Assembly: GCA_963576725.1 (NCBI GenBank) | Contig: OY755240.1 | Span: forward strand, 60,574,633-60,638,632 | Length of the DNA: 64,000 bases | From: Azorinus chamasolen | Lineage: Eukaryota > Mollusca > Bivalvia > Cardiida > Solecurtidae | Direction: 5' to 3' | Shown here: positions 55,095 to 64,000 of the stretch, one piece after another | Layout: each line of letters opens with the position of its first letter | How positions within the stretch are numbered: the first letter of the stretch is position 1 | Translations under genes and position numbers: made by a program | The notes under the pieces: generated by a model | Told to the model about the DNA's origin: nothing | The model's database searches: none | What the model saw: only the letters and a program-made list of their open reading frames with translations

Positions 55095-56155
55095 TTTAGC
55101 TCACCAGAGCACAAATGCTCAGAGTTAGATGTTGGGATCGCCTGATGTCCGTTGTCCGTTGGCATGCGTCATCCATCGCCAGTCATCAACAATTTGAACC
55201 TTTAAGAATCTTCTCCGAAACTACAAGGTTCTCAGCTTTCATCTTTGGTATATAACAGCATATGTATGTCCTCTACAAAAGTTATATAAAGCATGTCTTT
55301 AGGGTCAAAAGTGGCCCCGCCCCAGGTGTGGCCAGTTTTCTATAGATGTAAAAATCTTCTCCTCTGAAACTGGAAGGTTCTCGGCTTTAATATTTGACAT
55401 ACAATATCATGTTCAGGTCCTCTACAGAAGTTATATAAAATATGCCCCTGGGTAAAATGTGGCCCCGCCATAGGACTGGCCAGTTGTCTATTGAAACATA
55501 TAATGAAAACTTTGAAAATCTTCTTCTCTGAAATGAGAAGGTTCTAAACTTTCATATTTGGCACATAGCATTAGCTTAAGGTCTTCTACAAAGGTTATAC
55601 AAATTATGCGCCTGGGATAAAAATTGACCCCACCCCAGGGGTGGCCAGTTTTCTATATAAACATATAGTTAAAACTCTGAAAATATTCTCCTCTGAAACT
55701 GGGAGGTTCTCAGCTTTCCTATTTGGCACATAGCATCATGTTTAGGTTCTCTACAAAGAATATATAAATTATGCCCCTAGGGTCAAATGTGCCCCCGCGC
55801 CAAGGCTGGCAAGATTTCTATAGAAACATATAGTGAAAGCTTAGAAAATCTTCTCCTCTGAAACTTGAAGGTTCTCAGTTTTCATATTTGGCATATAGCA
55901 TCATGTGTAGGTCCTCTACATGTTCAGATCCTCTAGGTTATATCAATGTGGCCCCATCACAGGGATGGCCAGGTTTCTATATAAATATATATTGAAAACT
56001 CCTTTATAAAATGTTTATCAGTTATGCCCCTGTGGTCAAATAAGGCCCCGCCCGAGAGGTGTCCAGTTTTCTATAGAAACATAAGATGAAAACTTTGAAA
56101 ATCTTTTCCTCTGATTGTCTTCTGGGCGATATCAGGGCCATCATGGTTCTCTTGT
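55095..56155 (+). repeat. Tandem-core element, about six units
   Basis: Opens with TAGCTCACCAGAGCACAAAT and a GTCCGTTGTCCGTTGG patch, then ~170 bp units sharing AATCTTCTCCTCTGAAACT, GGAAGGTTCTC, CAGCTTTCATATTTGGC, GTCCTCTACA, GGTTATAT, TATGCCCCTGGG and TGGCCAGTTTTCTATAG. Same general architecture as 13.7 and 14.9 kb, different unit sequence. Present only in duplication unit 2. Confidence 0.75.
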
Positions 56156-56278
56156 TTTAGAACGCTTCTACATTCATCAAAAGCAAACAACTAAATAATG
56201 TCCCTCATTGTCATTTACTTAGTAGTTTTGATTATGCTACCAGCCTATCAATGCCAAAAGTGTTCCTTTTCTACTGTA

Positions 56279-56719
56279 CAGGGTGTCCCATAAAAAACGG
56301 AACCCGGGATTAAGACCTGCAAGTTATCCCATTTCTGTCAATATTGCTAGCTTAAATTAAAAGTATACACATGTAGCTTAGTAGAGACAACATTTTTCCA
56401 TATGTTGTAGAAATTTTGTCTAAACATATTCATGGGTTTTTAAGATATCAGCATTTAAATGAAAGCACACAAAACTCCGTTTTAAACATGATATAGGCAT
56501 GGACTATGCAATGTACGAATATCATGTTAAAACAGATTTTAGGTGCATTCATTAAAACACTCATATCTTTTAAACCAATACATGTTTTTTTGAGAAATGT
56601 GGCAGACATATGCACAAATGACTTATCTACAGCAATATGTATTTGTAGTTTAATGTGTCTGGTTACATTGGTTAAAATACACATTTGATCTAGGGTTCCG
56701 TTTTTTCTGGGACACCCTG
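56279..56719. mobile_element. 441 bp TA-flanked MITE, GGGTGTCCC ends
   Basis: CAGGGTGTCCCATAAAAAAC and, inverted, CAGGGTGTCCCAGAAAAAAC form ~27 bp terminal inverted repeats with one mismatch, with TA outside each (56277-56278, 56720-56721). Internal frames on both strands (56448-56688) overlap and are not transposase. Mariner-like by target and end style. Confidence 0.85.
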
Positions 56720-56729
56720 TATATTAATT

Positions 56730-57363
56730 AGAAGGTTTTTTTTAAATAAAGATAACTAATCATTAACTTTGTTGTTCCTTTTCTATACCCGACCTTTGCT
56801 CTTCTGATTAATTCCTAGTAGAGTAAATTCATATCAGCATCAGAAGACTAGCCTTTCTAGTATACTCGAAATAAAAATGGTATTTTACCATTGTCTATAC
56901 TGTTTAAAACTACTTTGCTTTTCATACTCAAGTAATAAACACTATACACTTCACTCAAATATCATTTAATACTTATTAATCAAAGAATTAGGTTTACATA
57001 ATGGTAAGCTTTGCTCTGTTGCAGCACTTACTCACTTTGCTGTACATGAACAGCAATTTTTTACTTGTAATATAAACAGGCGAAGTTATATCGTATAAAT
57101 TCAATGAGGACATGAAGCAGTCAGTTAATAAATAGTTTCATAAAAACTAGTTTCTTTTTTTGGAAATTACACATAAAACACTCTTTCATTTCATCTTCCA
57201 TGCACTGGCAAATGTACAAAGGCATTAGAAAAGAATCATAGGAAATTATGACCGATTACAGTTTCTTTGTTATCAGCAGATATTTCACAATGTATCTATT
57301 GAACGAACGTTTAGATTTGAGATTTCAATGCATTTCAATTAACCAATTAACAGTTGATTCATG
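56730..57363. other. No gene seen
   Basis: Anonymous AT-rich DNA. Confidence 0.4.
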
Positions 57364-57505
57364 GCAACAAATAAAAGTCTGTACTCAAATACTGAAACAA
57401 ATCCCTGTGATGTGCACACTTCTAAAGCATAGGGTTTGGTGGAGAAATAAAGAAGTTATTCTTGAAAATGTGTTAATTTACGCATCTTATCTGGAGCTCT
57501 GACCT
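57364..57505. mobile_element. H-family MITE, hairpin lost
   Basis: AAATAAAAGTCTGTACTCAA on the left, GCATAGGGTTTGGTGGAGAA and a full right arm to CATCTTATCTGGAGCTCTG. The left hairpin arm is missing. Confidence 0.65.
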
Positions 57506-58338
57506 GCTAATTGCGAAGGACTATTTATGTGATCTTCCTCTAGTCTAATTTATACTTATGTTTTATAAACATGTATTGTTCTCACGTTTCGAGACGATGA
57601 CGTTTCGTTCTATCAACAATAAATAGGGTCAGCCTTCTGGGCAAAGTCATGGCAACACGAAGTGGCAGAAATTGGCCACCATACATGTTAGATGTATTAT
57701 ATCCTTTTACGACATCTTGGAAAATTCTCTGACATAGTCGTGTGGTACTGTACTTTGTCAATGACAGACAACCACAGTAATAAGTGGTCTCTGGTATAGA
57801 CACTGTGTTTGTTTCCAGAGACGTTCAGTTATATGGAAACATAAAATACTGTAAAGTGTTGGCTAAGTAACAATTCATTCCAACTCACCGTCCTACTCGA
57901 TATACATAATAGCAAAACAGCCAACATAACGACCAATGAATGTCAATTAAGACTATTAATGCTCTCGGCTTTGTCAGGTAACAAGTCACTATTGGTATAA
58001 ACATGCGGATGTGATACGTTGTTTGTTTCAGAGACGTTGAGAAGCAAATGCTGTTAATCTTGACCTCCGTATATCTTTAAGCAAACTAGTTACATTAAAA
58101 AGTGTTTTTCAGAGTAAGGCATTGAATATTTAGTAGGCTAGTCATTGTATATACATGTGTATATTGTGTACCCGAGTTTATATAAAACACACCTTCCAGT
58201 GCTGTTAAATTGTACGTAATGTTTGCAATACAATCCCTAAATAACAGGATTAAGAATCAATTCGAAAGGATGCCATAATGCAGAGTCAATAAAATATCTA
58301 CTATAGTGTAGCTTCTTACCTGGTCCAGATGGTAATTA

Positions 58339-58543
58339 CAGTAAAACCCCTCTAATGCGACCATCTAGAAGAGGTATTATTCTGGGTGTTAGAGGCAGAT
58401 GGTAGCTTAATGCAGGACAAAAGTAATGCAGAAAGCTCCTCTAAGAGCTTTCTGCATTACTTTTGTCCTGCATTGAGCAACGACCTGCTTATAATGGCAG
58501 CCATGTTTATGCATTAAGTGGTCGCATTAGAGGGGTTCTACTG
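58339..58543. mobile_element. C-family MITE, GCGACCA subtype
   Basis: TA-flanked; CAGTAAAACCCCTCTAATGC to inverted CAGTAGAACCCCTCTAATGC. Hairpin with AGTAATGCAGAAAGCTCC and inverse, near-perfect. 205 bp, one of the best-kept copies. Confidence 0.9.
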
Positions 58544-59100
58544 TATATGCTCAATGTGGTAATTATACAACGTATTTGCAGTGCAAAACGTCTGACTACA
58601 GTGATTAACTACATTGCATCATATATGCTTCTCTAATCAAAACATGAATGTTCCAATTGAAGGTAATTGTTTTTGTACTGATAAACATATATTTAATGTC
58701 ACATTATAGTGTAGTGTTACCTGCCTTGATGTAAAACTTTCTCGCACATTACTGATAGTAATTAAGAATTTTAAATAATACAGACTTTTATTACGTGTGC
58801 TCATTATGATACATCTCAACTGGTAACCAAACAGCGGGCATATAGAAGCATCGGAAAATATTCGTGTTACTGTAATTAAGTTCAGTGTTTAAGAATATCC
58901 TATGTAGTTTGACCTTCTTTGGAACATCTAACAAGATGACAGAATTCCAACAATAAACAAACGCATATATTATTGGACTGAAACGGTCATTAACATTCCT
59001 GGTCTTTGAAGTGGAAACATCAAGAACGGACTCATTGCCTCATTGTGTTGTACAAAGGAGTAGTCTGAACGGAGAAATTACATGACAATCGAACGCAGCT

Positions 59101-59704
59101 ACGAGGAACCGATAAAACAGGGCGAACACCCTTTAGAGGGTTTATATAAAAGCAAATTAATTATAATTCTGTTTGAATCTATCAAGCAATTTCGAATTTA
59201 GAGGTGGTTGAAGTTTTTAATCCTCAGCATCACATCTATTTAAAACTTTTAACCGAATACATATTCTTGTACGAAATAATGATTTTATTGATATTAATTA
59301 GATGAATTTTACAATAGCATTATAACCATCTTGCTATGACACAAAGTGTAAAATCTAACTTATGTCATTCCATAACAAACAAACTAGACCCTGATCAGGA
59401 GTCGTCTGAACTTGGTTTTGATTGTAAGTGACAATCTATTCTATTTTGTTTTACTACAGTGTTATATGTGCCGTGTGGCGACCGTAAACTGTTTCCCCAT
59501 ACATATAATGCATATTGTTAGTATTCCCATTGTAGAGATTTGCAAGTTGCAATATATTCTACTTTTTGTTATCGCAACAGTGTTGTACAGTGCCCCTCCC
59601 TACAACGGCCCTCTCAATAACGATTCCCTCCTTACAACAACGCATGTCACTGCTTCCGAAACAACAAGGCTCAAGAAACAACCTTTTCCCATCGTATTTT
59701 CTTT
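59101..59704. other. No gene; T-a hairpin relic
   Basis: A T-a hairpin relic (ACAAACAAACTAGACCCTGA) lies at 59374-59420. The frames at 59412-59795 and 59671-60147 (minus) run across several repeats. Confidence 0.45.
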
Positions 59705-59995
59705 ATGCCTCCATCAAACCCTATGTTGTGACCACTCTTTAGAATCGTCACTTTGTGAAGAAGAACTTCTGATGTCTTCCTCCACCTGTAATTAGTTGGA
59801 CGTCGTGTTATGACTGAAATACTGTTAAAGCTACGCAAAACTTCCATCTTCCCCCTATTGTATGTTTGTTTTGTCTTTGTGCGTCTCTTGTTGTTTTTAT
59901 AGTTATGTACATTTGCTGTTTCCTTGTGTTGCTGTTCGGGCGACTGTTTGTTCTGTATGTGGTGTTTCCTGCATGACTCATTTTTGTTTCTTTGA
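59705..59995 (+). mobile_element. Mosaic: H fragment, SINE tail, S-family fragment
   Basis: CATCAAACCCTATGTTGTGA (H arm) stops after AGAATCGTCA; 59787-59840 is the SINE 3' part shared with 28.0 kb (GACTGAAATACTGTTAAAGC); at about 59841 an S copy without its tRNA-like head begins (TTCCATCTTCCCCC) and runs to CCTGCATGACTCATTTTTG. Three families abut with no spacer. Confidence 0.6.
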
Positions 59996-60150
59996 TACAA
60001 ACCAAACCAAACCAAAATATCATCCGATAAAGCAATATACATGTATACTCTTAACATATTGTCAGTTATTTCTATAACTAATAAGTAGATGTGATCGGGC
60101 TGCTTTATGAGCTGCACTGAATATGGTATTTTATTATCGTGTGACATGTA

Positions 60151-60357
60151 CAGTAAAACACATCTTAACCGTAATGTAAGAAGAGAAGAATGTCGATACT
60201 TTTAGGCAGGTGTCTGCTTAATGCAATGTGAAAGTCATACAGAAAGCTTCTAGAGGAGCTTTCTGCATGACTTTCACCCAGCATTAAGCTGCCAGGCCAT
60301 GTCTCCAAGGCCGATATTTATACTAGATTGAACGTCCTGTCGATATGGTTTTAACTG
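60151..60357. mobile_element. C-family MITE
   Basis: CAGTAAAACACATCTTAACC; hairpin GTCATACAGAAAGCTTCTAG with inverse; right end GGTTTTAACTG then TA. Confidence 0.85.
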
Positions 60358-60638
60358 TATTTGCATTCTAAAATACTAAATGGACTCGTGTATCCTGACT
60401 GAATACTCTAAACGTTTGAGTACACAACTATCTGCTGCACTCAGTATTTTGCACTGAAATCTATAGCGGTCTGAGTAGCTAATAATAATTAGCTAATAGT
60501 GCTAATTTAAAACTTCCGATGAGTGTCGGTAGCCAGGCGATCAGATGTTTCTATAATTAATAAGTAGGTGTGATTGTTTGGCTTTGTAAGTTTGCACTGA
60601 AAAATTGAATATGGTAATTTGTTATCTTATAAAACGTA

Positions 60639-60840
60639 TAGTAAAGCATTTCTACACGGGAATTTTAGTAGAGAAGAACTTAAATATTTTAGGCAGGTGA
60701 CTGCTTAATGCAAGGTGAAAGCCATGAAGAAAGTTGATAAAGGATCTTTCTGCATGACTTTCACCCTGCATTAAACTGTCACCTGTCTCCAAAGCCAACA
60801 CTTATACTAAATTGAACGTTGGGTTTAGGGGGATTTACTG
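60639..60840. mobile_element. C-family MITE
   Basis: Worn left end TAGTAAAGCATTTCTACACG; arms GGCAGGTGACTGCTTAATGC and CCCTGCATTAAACTGTCACC; right end GGGGGATTTACTG then TA. Confidence 0.8.
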
Positions 60841-60864
60841 TATTATGAATTACAGACCTAACCA

Positions 60865-61121
60865 ATGTCACTTAAGGGATAAAATGAACATGGACAATGG
60901 AACACATGAAAAAAGTTGCAAATATTCATGATTTCATAGTTATAATGGTTAATGAGTATGGCAACTAATATCAGTTTCTGAACGGTAGAATCAAACCCAT
61001 ATTATTCCATAAGCAAACAGAGCAGGTCCTGTTCAGACATCTCCTACAGGGGCAACTGTCTATATGGATCTACTCTGTTTGCAATGACATGAAAAGACAG
61101 ACTTTTCTATCAGTTAACGGG
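60865..61121. mobile_element. T-a MITE, left end worn
   Basis: GCAAACAGAGCAGGTCCTGT and inverse GATCTACTCTGTTTGC (61012-61083) form the hairpin; right end GTTAACGGGTTAA with TTAA at 61122-61125. Confidence 0.7.
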
Positions 61122-61188
61122 TTAATTTGTGCGATGACATATTTACACAATATGCAATGCGCATCAATAGTATTTCTTGTTCTATATA

Positions 61189-61393
61189 CAATCGAATCCC
61201 TCCAGATCGGACGTCAACTTTGGTACATAGTTCGAGAGACACATGGCATCTTAATGCAAGGTGAAAGTCATACAGAAAGCTCCTAGAGGAGCTTTCTGCA
61301 TGACGTTCACCTTGCATTAAGCAGCCACCTGTCTAAACGTAGATTCTTCTAGATTCTTCTCGACTAGTATTCTGGTTTAGAGAGGTTTTACTG
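61189..61393. mobile_element. C-family MITE
   Basis: Left end CAATCGAATCCCTCCAGATC is diverged; hairpin ATGCAAGGTGAAAGTCATAC through AAGCTCCTAGAGGAGCTT to the inverse is near-perfect; right end GAGAGGTTTTACTG then TA. Confidence 0.8.
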
Positions 61394-61399
61394 TATCTA

Positions 61400-61630
61400 A
61401 TATTTTGTTCTCAATTGTAGAAACAGACACTATGAAAGATAAACCTGTATAGTACCCGCTTTATGTTGACAGAATACTGATTGATGATTACTGGTTTTTA
61501 TCGTCGTTACCTTTTTTCATAGCGTAACGTTCGTTCCATCTGACCGTAAGTGACTATTTATTCCTTTGCCTGATGATTAGTCATTAAATAAATAATGATT
61601 ATGTGGATGTTAATTAGTTGAAGTTTTATA
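61400..61630 (+). repeat. Duplicated segment shared with 38.9 kb
   Basis: Matches 38910-39150 in order (TCTCAATTGTAGAAACAGAC, CTTTATGTTGACAGAATACT, GATGTTAATTAGTTG). Directly follows a C element here. Confidence 0.7.
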
Positions 61631-62042
61631 ATTGCATTGAAAAGAAAAGAGTTGACCATGGCATTGTCACAACCTTAACTCAACGGTAGTTGGGACTTGT
61701 TGCCTTCATTGTACGTGACAACAATAATGTGTGGATTCAAGGCATCTTGGTATACAGATGTAAAGACAACACGGCAAGATACAGAGTATCTGCTATAATA
61801 TACATAATGAAGATGTTTACACAACAACTCCCGAATGGCAAATGCAAATAGCAATGAAAAAACAATGGCAAACAATCTTAATTAGAGAATGTAACAAAAT
61901 ACAACAGTAATGACATTTAACCTGCAATATACAGATCTGGTAAAATATACATACATTTACAGGATCATGTTTAATAACTATCCATCTAAATACCCATGTA
62001 TCGTTGAACACAGTATGATGCCCCTCTACTTACAACTAAACT
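61631..62042. other. Region upstream of the Naiad frame
   Basis: May hold the 5' untranslated part or pseudo-LTR of the retroelement, but no boundary is visible. The frame upstream of the ATG is closed by TAA at 62037-62039. Confidence 0.35.
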
Positions 62043-64000
62043 ATGAATACAACTACAAGCAAACCTAAAACTTTAAAACTACATTCTACGACATCTGTGC
62101 AAATTCCACAAAATGGTAATTTTAGATCGTTTCAACCTTCATTGTGTTTAAAGCCACTAAACCTTTATTCTGCAAAATCGTTCCACCTACCTTCTGTTTC
62201 TATTAACAACTGTTTTCACAATGGCCCAAAAGTGGTACTTTCTCCGTTACATAAATCTATTCAACATAGTACTGTAGTTAATATAATTCAAAATAAACGG
62301 ATTTTGCACGGAAGACGTAGAATGTATCCAACCATTGATAAGTGCAATGCTAAGAGGTGTATGTGCTGCAAATATCTATCTTGTAATTCTACTATTAAAT
62401 CTACAATTAATGGTAGAGTTTTTACCACAAAATTTACATCAAATATTAACTGTAAAACTTCTCATGTGATTTACGTTTTAACGTGAAATGCACCACTCTG
62501 TGGTATACAATATGTAGGACAAACTGGACGCTCACTAAAAACTAGATTTCGTGAGCATATATATCAATGCCGGAATAATAAAATTAAAAATGTTCTATAC
62601 CAGCATTTTCGTAAATCGGGTCATTCATTTAAAGATATTACAGTCCAGCCAGTTGAACATCTTGTTTATGATTATAATTCTACAAACAGCATCAAATCTA
62701 AAGCCAGATTTATGGCAGAACTCAAATGGATAAAACATTTACAGACACCTTTCCCTTTAGGCCTAAATGATAACATATATCAAACCGGAAATATTTCTAA
62801 AGACCCTAACATTGATATATTTTCTATTTACTCAATTAGAAAACGAAAAACCAGATCACATGGTTTACGTATAAACGGCAATATCAAACGCAAAGCTCGA
62901 CTTAAAACGTCTGTTTCAGATTTACACAATATACGTCTACAATCTGGCAAACATACTATGCTCTCTCGTCTATGTTCTTTGTCTATTTCTTCCATAAGAG
63001 ACATTGACATAGAAGCAGACAAAGTGATCTTACGAACAGACCCTTTATATAATACAGCTTCTTTCATTCAGAACTACACTCGGCATGTTCTTCGACCACA
63101 CGTTGATTCAGTGTCTGCCCATAAAAGATATTTTTTGAAAATTCCTTTTGTTAATAAAGGTATAGATTTTATCGATCTACAATCAATATTTCGCGATAAA
63201 AACGTAATTAATACCATCCCAGCCTATTTCAAAAACTTAGAATCTCCAATTATCTGCTATAAGTACAAAATACCTATTAGGAATACTATTTTTAATTACA
63301 ATAAAATTGTATCGGACCTTAATATTGTAAATAATACTCCTGTTAGTTGAAATTGTAATTCTTCTAAGTTCTGTTACGCCGAGGCTGGTCATGTTATTAC
63401 AGGCAATTTTGACATTATCGAAAACAAACGTCTCCGTACTTTACTAACTAAGGGACCTAAATACAGACTACGTTCTTTGATAGATTTCGAAATCTGCCGT
63501 AGCAAAATTATAGAATCTTTGTTAGACTTCAGTGTAAAATGGTGTCGCCGAGAACATGCAGACAATGATGCCCTTACAAAATGGATAAAACAAATTTCAA
63601 ATATAATGGATACACGTATCGCGTTTTACAAATCTAACATTCACCTTCTTCCGCCTAAACCTAAGACTTCAGTTCGCTTCTTAAAAAATAGTATACAAGA
63701 ATTTCACTCTAAATACGTGTTTGTCCCAGCTGATAAAGCGTCAAACAATGTAATTATCGTTTGACGACTTTATTATGTGGATGTTTTAGAACAAGAACTA
63801 ACTAAGACAAAGTCATATATTGTGGTCTCTAAGTCTGAAAACGACATAATATCTGAACATGTTAATAAATGTAAACAGTTCAATGCTGATATATTAATCA
63901 CACATCATAAACTTCCTACGATGTACTGGATACCTAAACTCCATAAAACGCCTTATAAATCACGCTTCATAGCACATTCTGTCTCATGCACAACAACTGC
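62043..64000 (+). CDS. Naiad-type Penelope-like element polyprotein with in-frame TGAs, partial
   Basis: Retrotransposon protein that would nick DNA and reverse-transcribe its own RNA. The first ATG (62043) follows an in-frame TAA (62037-62039); 652 codons stay in one frame to the window end. Domains in order: a Cys-rich stretch (residues ~98-140, CNAKRCMCCKYLSCN, then NCKTS); a GIY-YIG nuclease at ~141-235 (HVIYVLT, QYVGQTG, KTRFREH with Arg168, later FMAELKWIKHL with Glu226); a linker; a CxC-like site at 436-438; FCYAEAGHVITGN; then the start of the RT (KYVFVPADKASNNVIIV, LPTMYWIPKLHKTPYKSRFI). Nuclease before RT is the permuted order of Naiad elements; canonical Penelope elements have it last. 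Three TGA codons (148, 436, 574) are the only stops. Clam Naiads are reported to encode selenoproteins, so I read them as probable selenocysteines. The RT catalytic core, 3' end and SECIS lie outside. A recently dead copy is the alternative. Confidence 0.85.
62484..62486 (+). other. In-frame TGA 1, probable Sec codon in GIY-YIG zinc site
   Basis: Codon 148, directly after HVIYVLT and five residues before Cys153 (NAPLCGIQYVG). In Penelope-type nucleases this place normally holds the first Cys of a CCHH motif; His188 and His194 (QHFRKSGH) are candidates for the histidines. Cys (TGT/TGC) to TGA is one base. Confidence 0.65.
63348..63350 (+). other. In-frame TGA 2, probable Sec codon in CxC motif
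   Basis: Codon 436 in the context PVS, TGA, NCNSSKFCYAEAGH. A CxC motif between nuclease and RT is characteristic of Naiad/Chlamys elements; here the first Cys position is TGA and the second is Cys438. Confidence 0.65.
63762..63764 (+). other. In-frame TGA 3, probable Sec codon at RT start
   Basis: Codon 574 in KASNNVIIV, TGA, RLYYVDVL, in the first conserved block of the RT. The usual residue here I do not know for certain (Cys or Trp would both be one base away). Confidence 0.55.

Larger units (their letters stand above)
50100..59100 (+). repeat. Tandem duplication, unit 2 (diverged)
   Basis: Colinear with 41.2-49.85 kb. The offset grows from 8.9 kb to about 12 kb and returns to 9.2 kb as each unit's private insertions are passed (50.5-51.6, 55.1-56.2 and 56.28-56.72 kb here; S and T elements in unit 1). 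No gene recognised in either unit. Confidence 0.7.

Noticed and set aside
59671..60147. 158-codon minus-strand frame
   Set aside because: It runs antisense through an H fragment, a SINE tail and an S-family piece; the similar peptide near 45.1 kb is the same repeat, not a gene family.
62043..64000. Reading the Naiad as a simple pseudogene broken by three stops
   Set aside because: All stops are TGA, no frameshift over 1.95 kb, and two of the three coincide with expected cysteines; decay would be expected to give TAA and indels as well. Not fully excluded without the 3' end.

Overview
The window reads as repeat-rich, AT-rich intergenic DNA of an animal, most probably a bivalve mollusc of the clam type. 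The reasons are: tandem-core elements with ~150-190 bp units next to GTCC microsatellites (the pearl/CvA or Helentron style known in bivalves), short SINE tails of a type common in molluscs, a very dense population of palindromic MITEs, and at the right edge a Penelope-like retroelement with N-terminal GIY-YIG order and several in-frame TGA codons. That last combination is described for clam (and spider) Naiad elements. Species is not identifiable by eye. I recognise no host protein-coding gene and no intact tRNA or rRNA; almost all short open frames fall inside or across repeats.

The bulk of the window is MITEs in three groups, named here for convenience. T elements have TTAA at both ends and short terminal repeats starting CCC(T/A)TT or CTTTAG (piggyBac-like), each with a 60-75 nt central hairpin; subtypes T-a to T-f differ in their ends. 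C elements are ~200 bp near-palindromes with ends CAGTAAAACCTCTCT inside TA (mariner/pogo-like by end sequence and target). H elements are ~190 bp, with ends CAGAGCTCCAGATAA and a hairpin around ACCAAACCCTATGTTGTG. Several hairpin centres in unrelated families share CTCCTATAGGAG. T elements are inserted inside C elements or other T elements at least five times, which gives a relative chronology.

Layout. 0.1-5.5 kb: a two-block segmental duplication (267-1590 against 2484-5245), the second copy split by a 1.49 kb insertion. 5.5-12.8 kb: MITEs and relics. 12.87-18.06 kb: a composite of tandem-array elements bracketed by an inverted repeat, with six RFX/X-box-like palindromes. 18-41 kb: dense C, T and H elements, a 1.36 kb terminal-inverted-repeat element (20598-21957), long hairpins and a minisatellite that seems to have grown out of a MITE hairpin. 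41.2-59.1 kb: two diverged units of a ~9 kb tandem duplication, each with its own later insertions, including a decayed LINE-like fragment (44.5 kb), a Crypton-like fragment (47.8 kb), a tandem-core array (55.1-56.2 kb) and a 441 bp TA-flanked MITE. 59.1-62 kb: more MITEs and SINE pieces.

62043 to the window end is the only coding region I support: the 5' two-thirds or so of a Naiad-type Penelope-like element, 652 codons in one frame without a frameshift, interrupted only by three TGA codons. Two lie where conserved cysteines are expected (the GIY-YIG zinc site and the CxC linker), which points to selenocysteine rather than decay. The rest of the RT and any SECIS element lie beyond the window.
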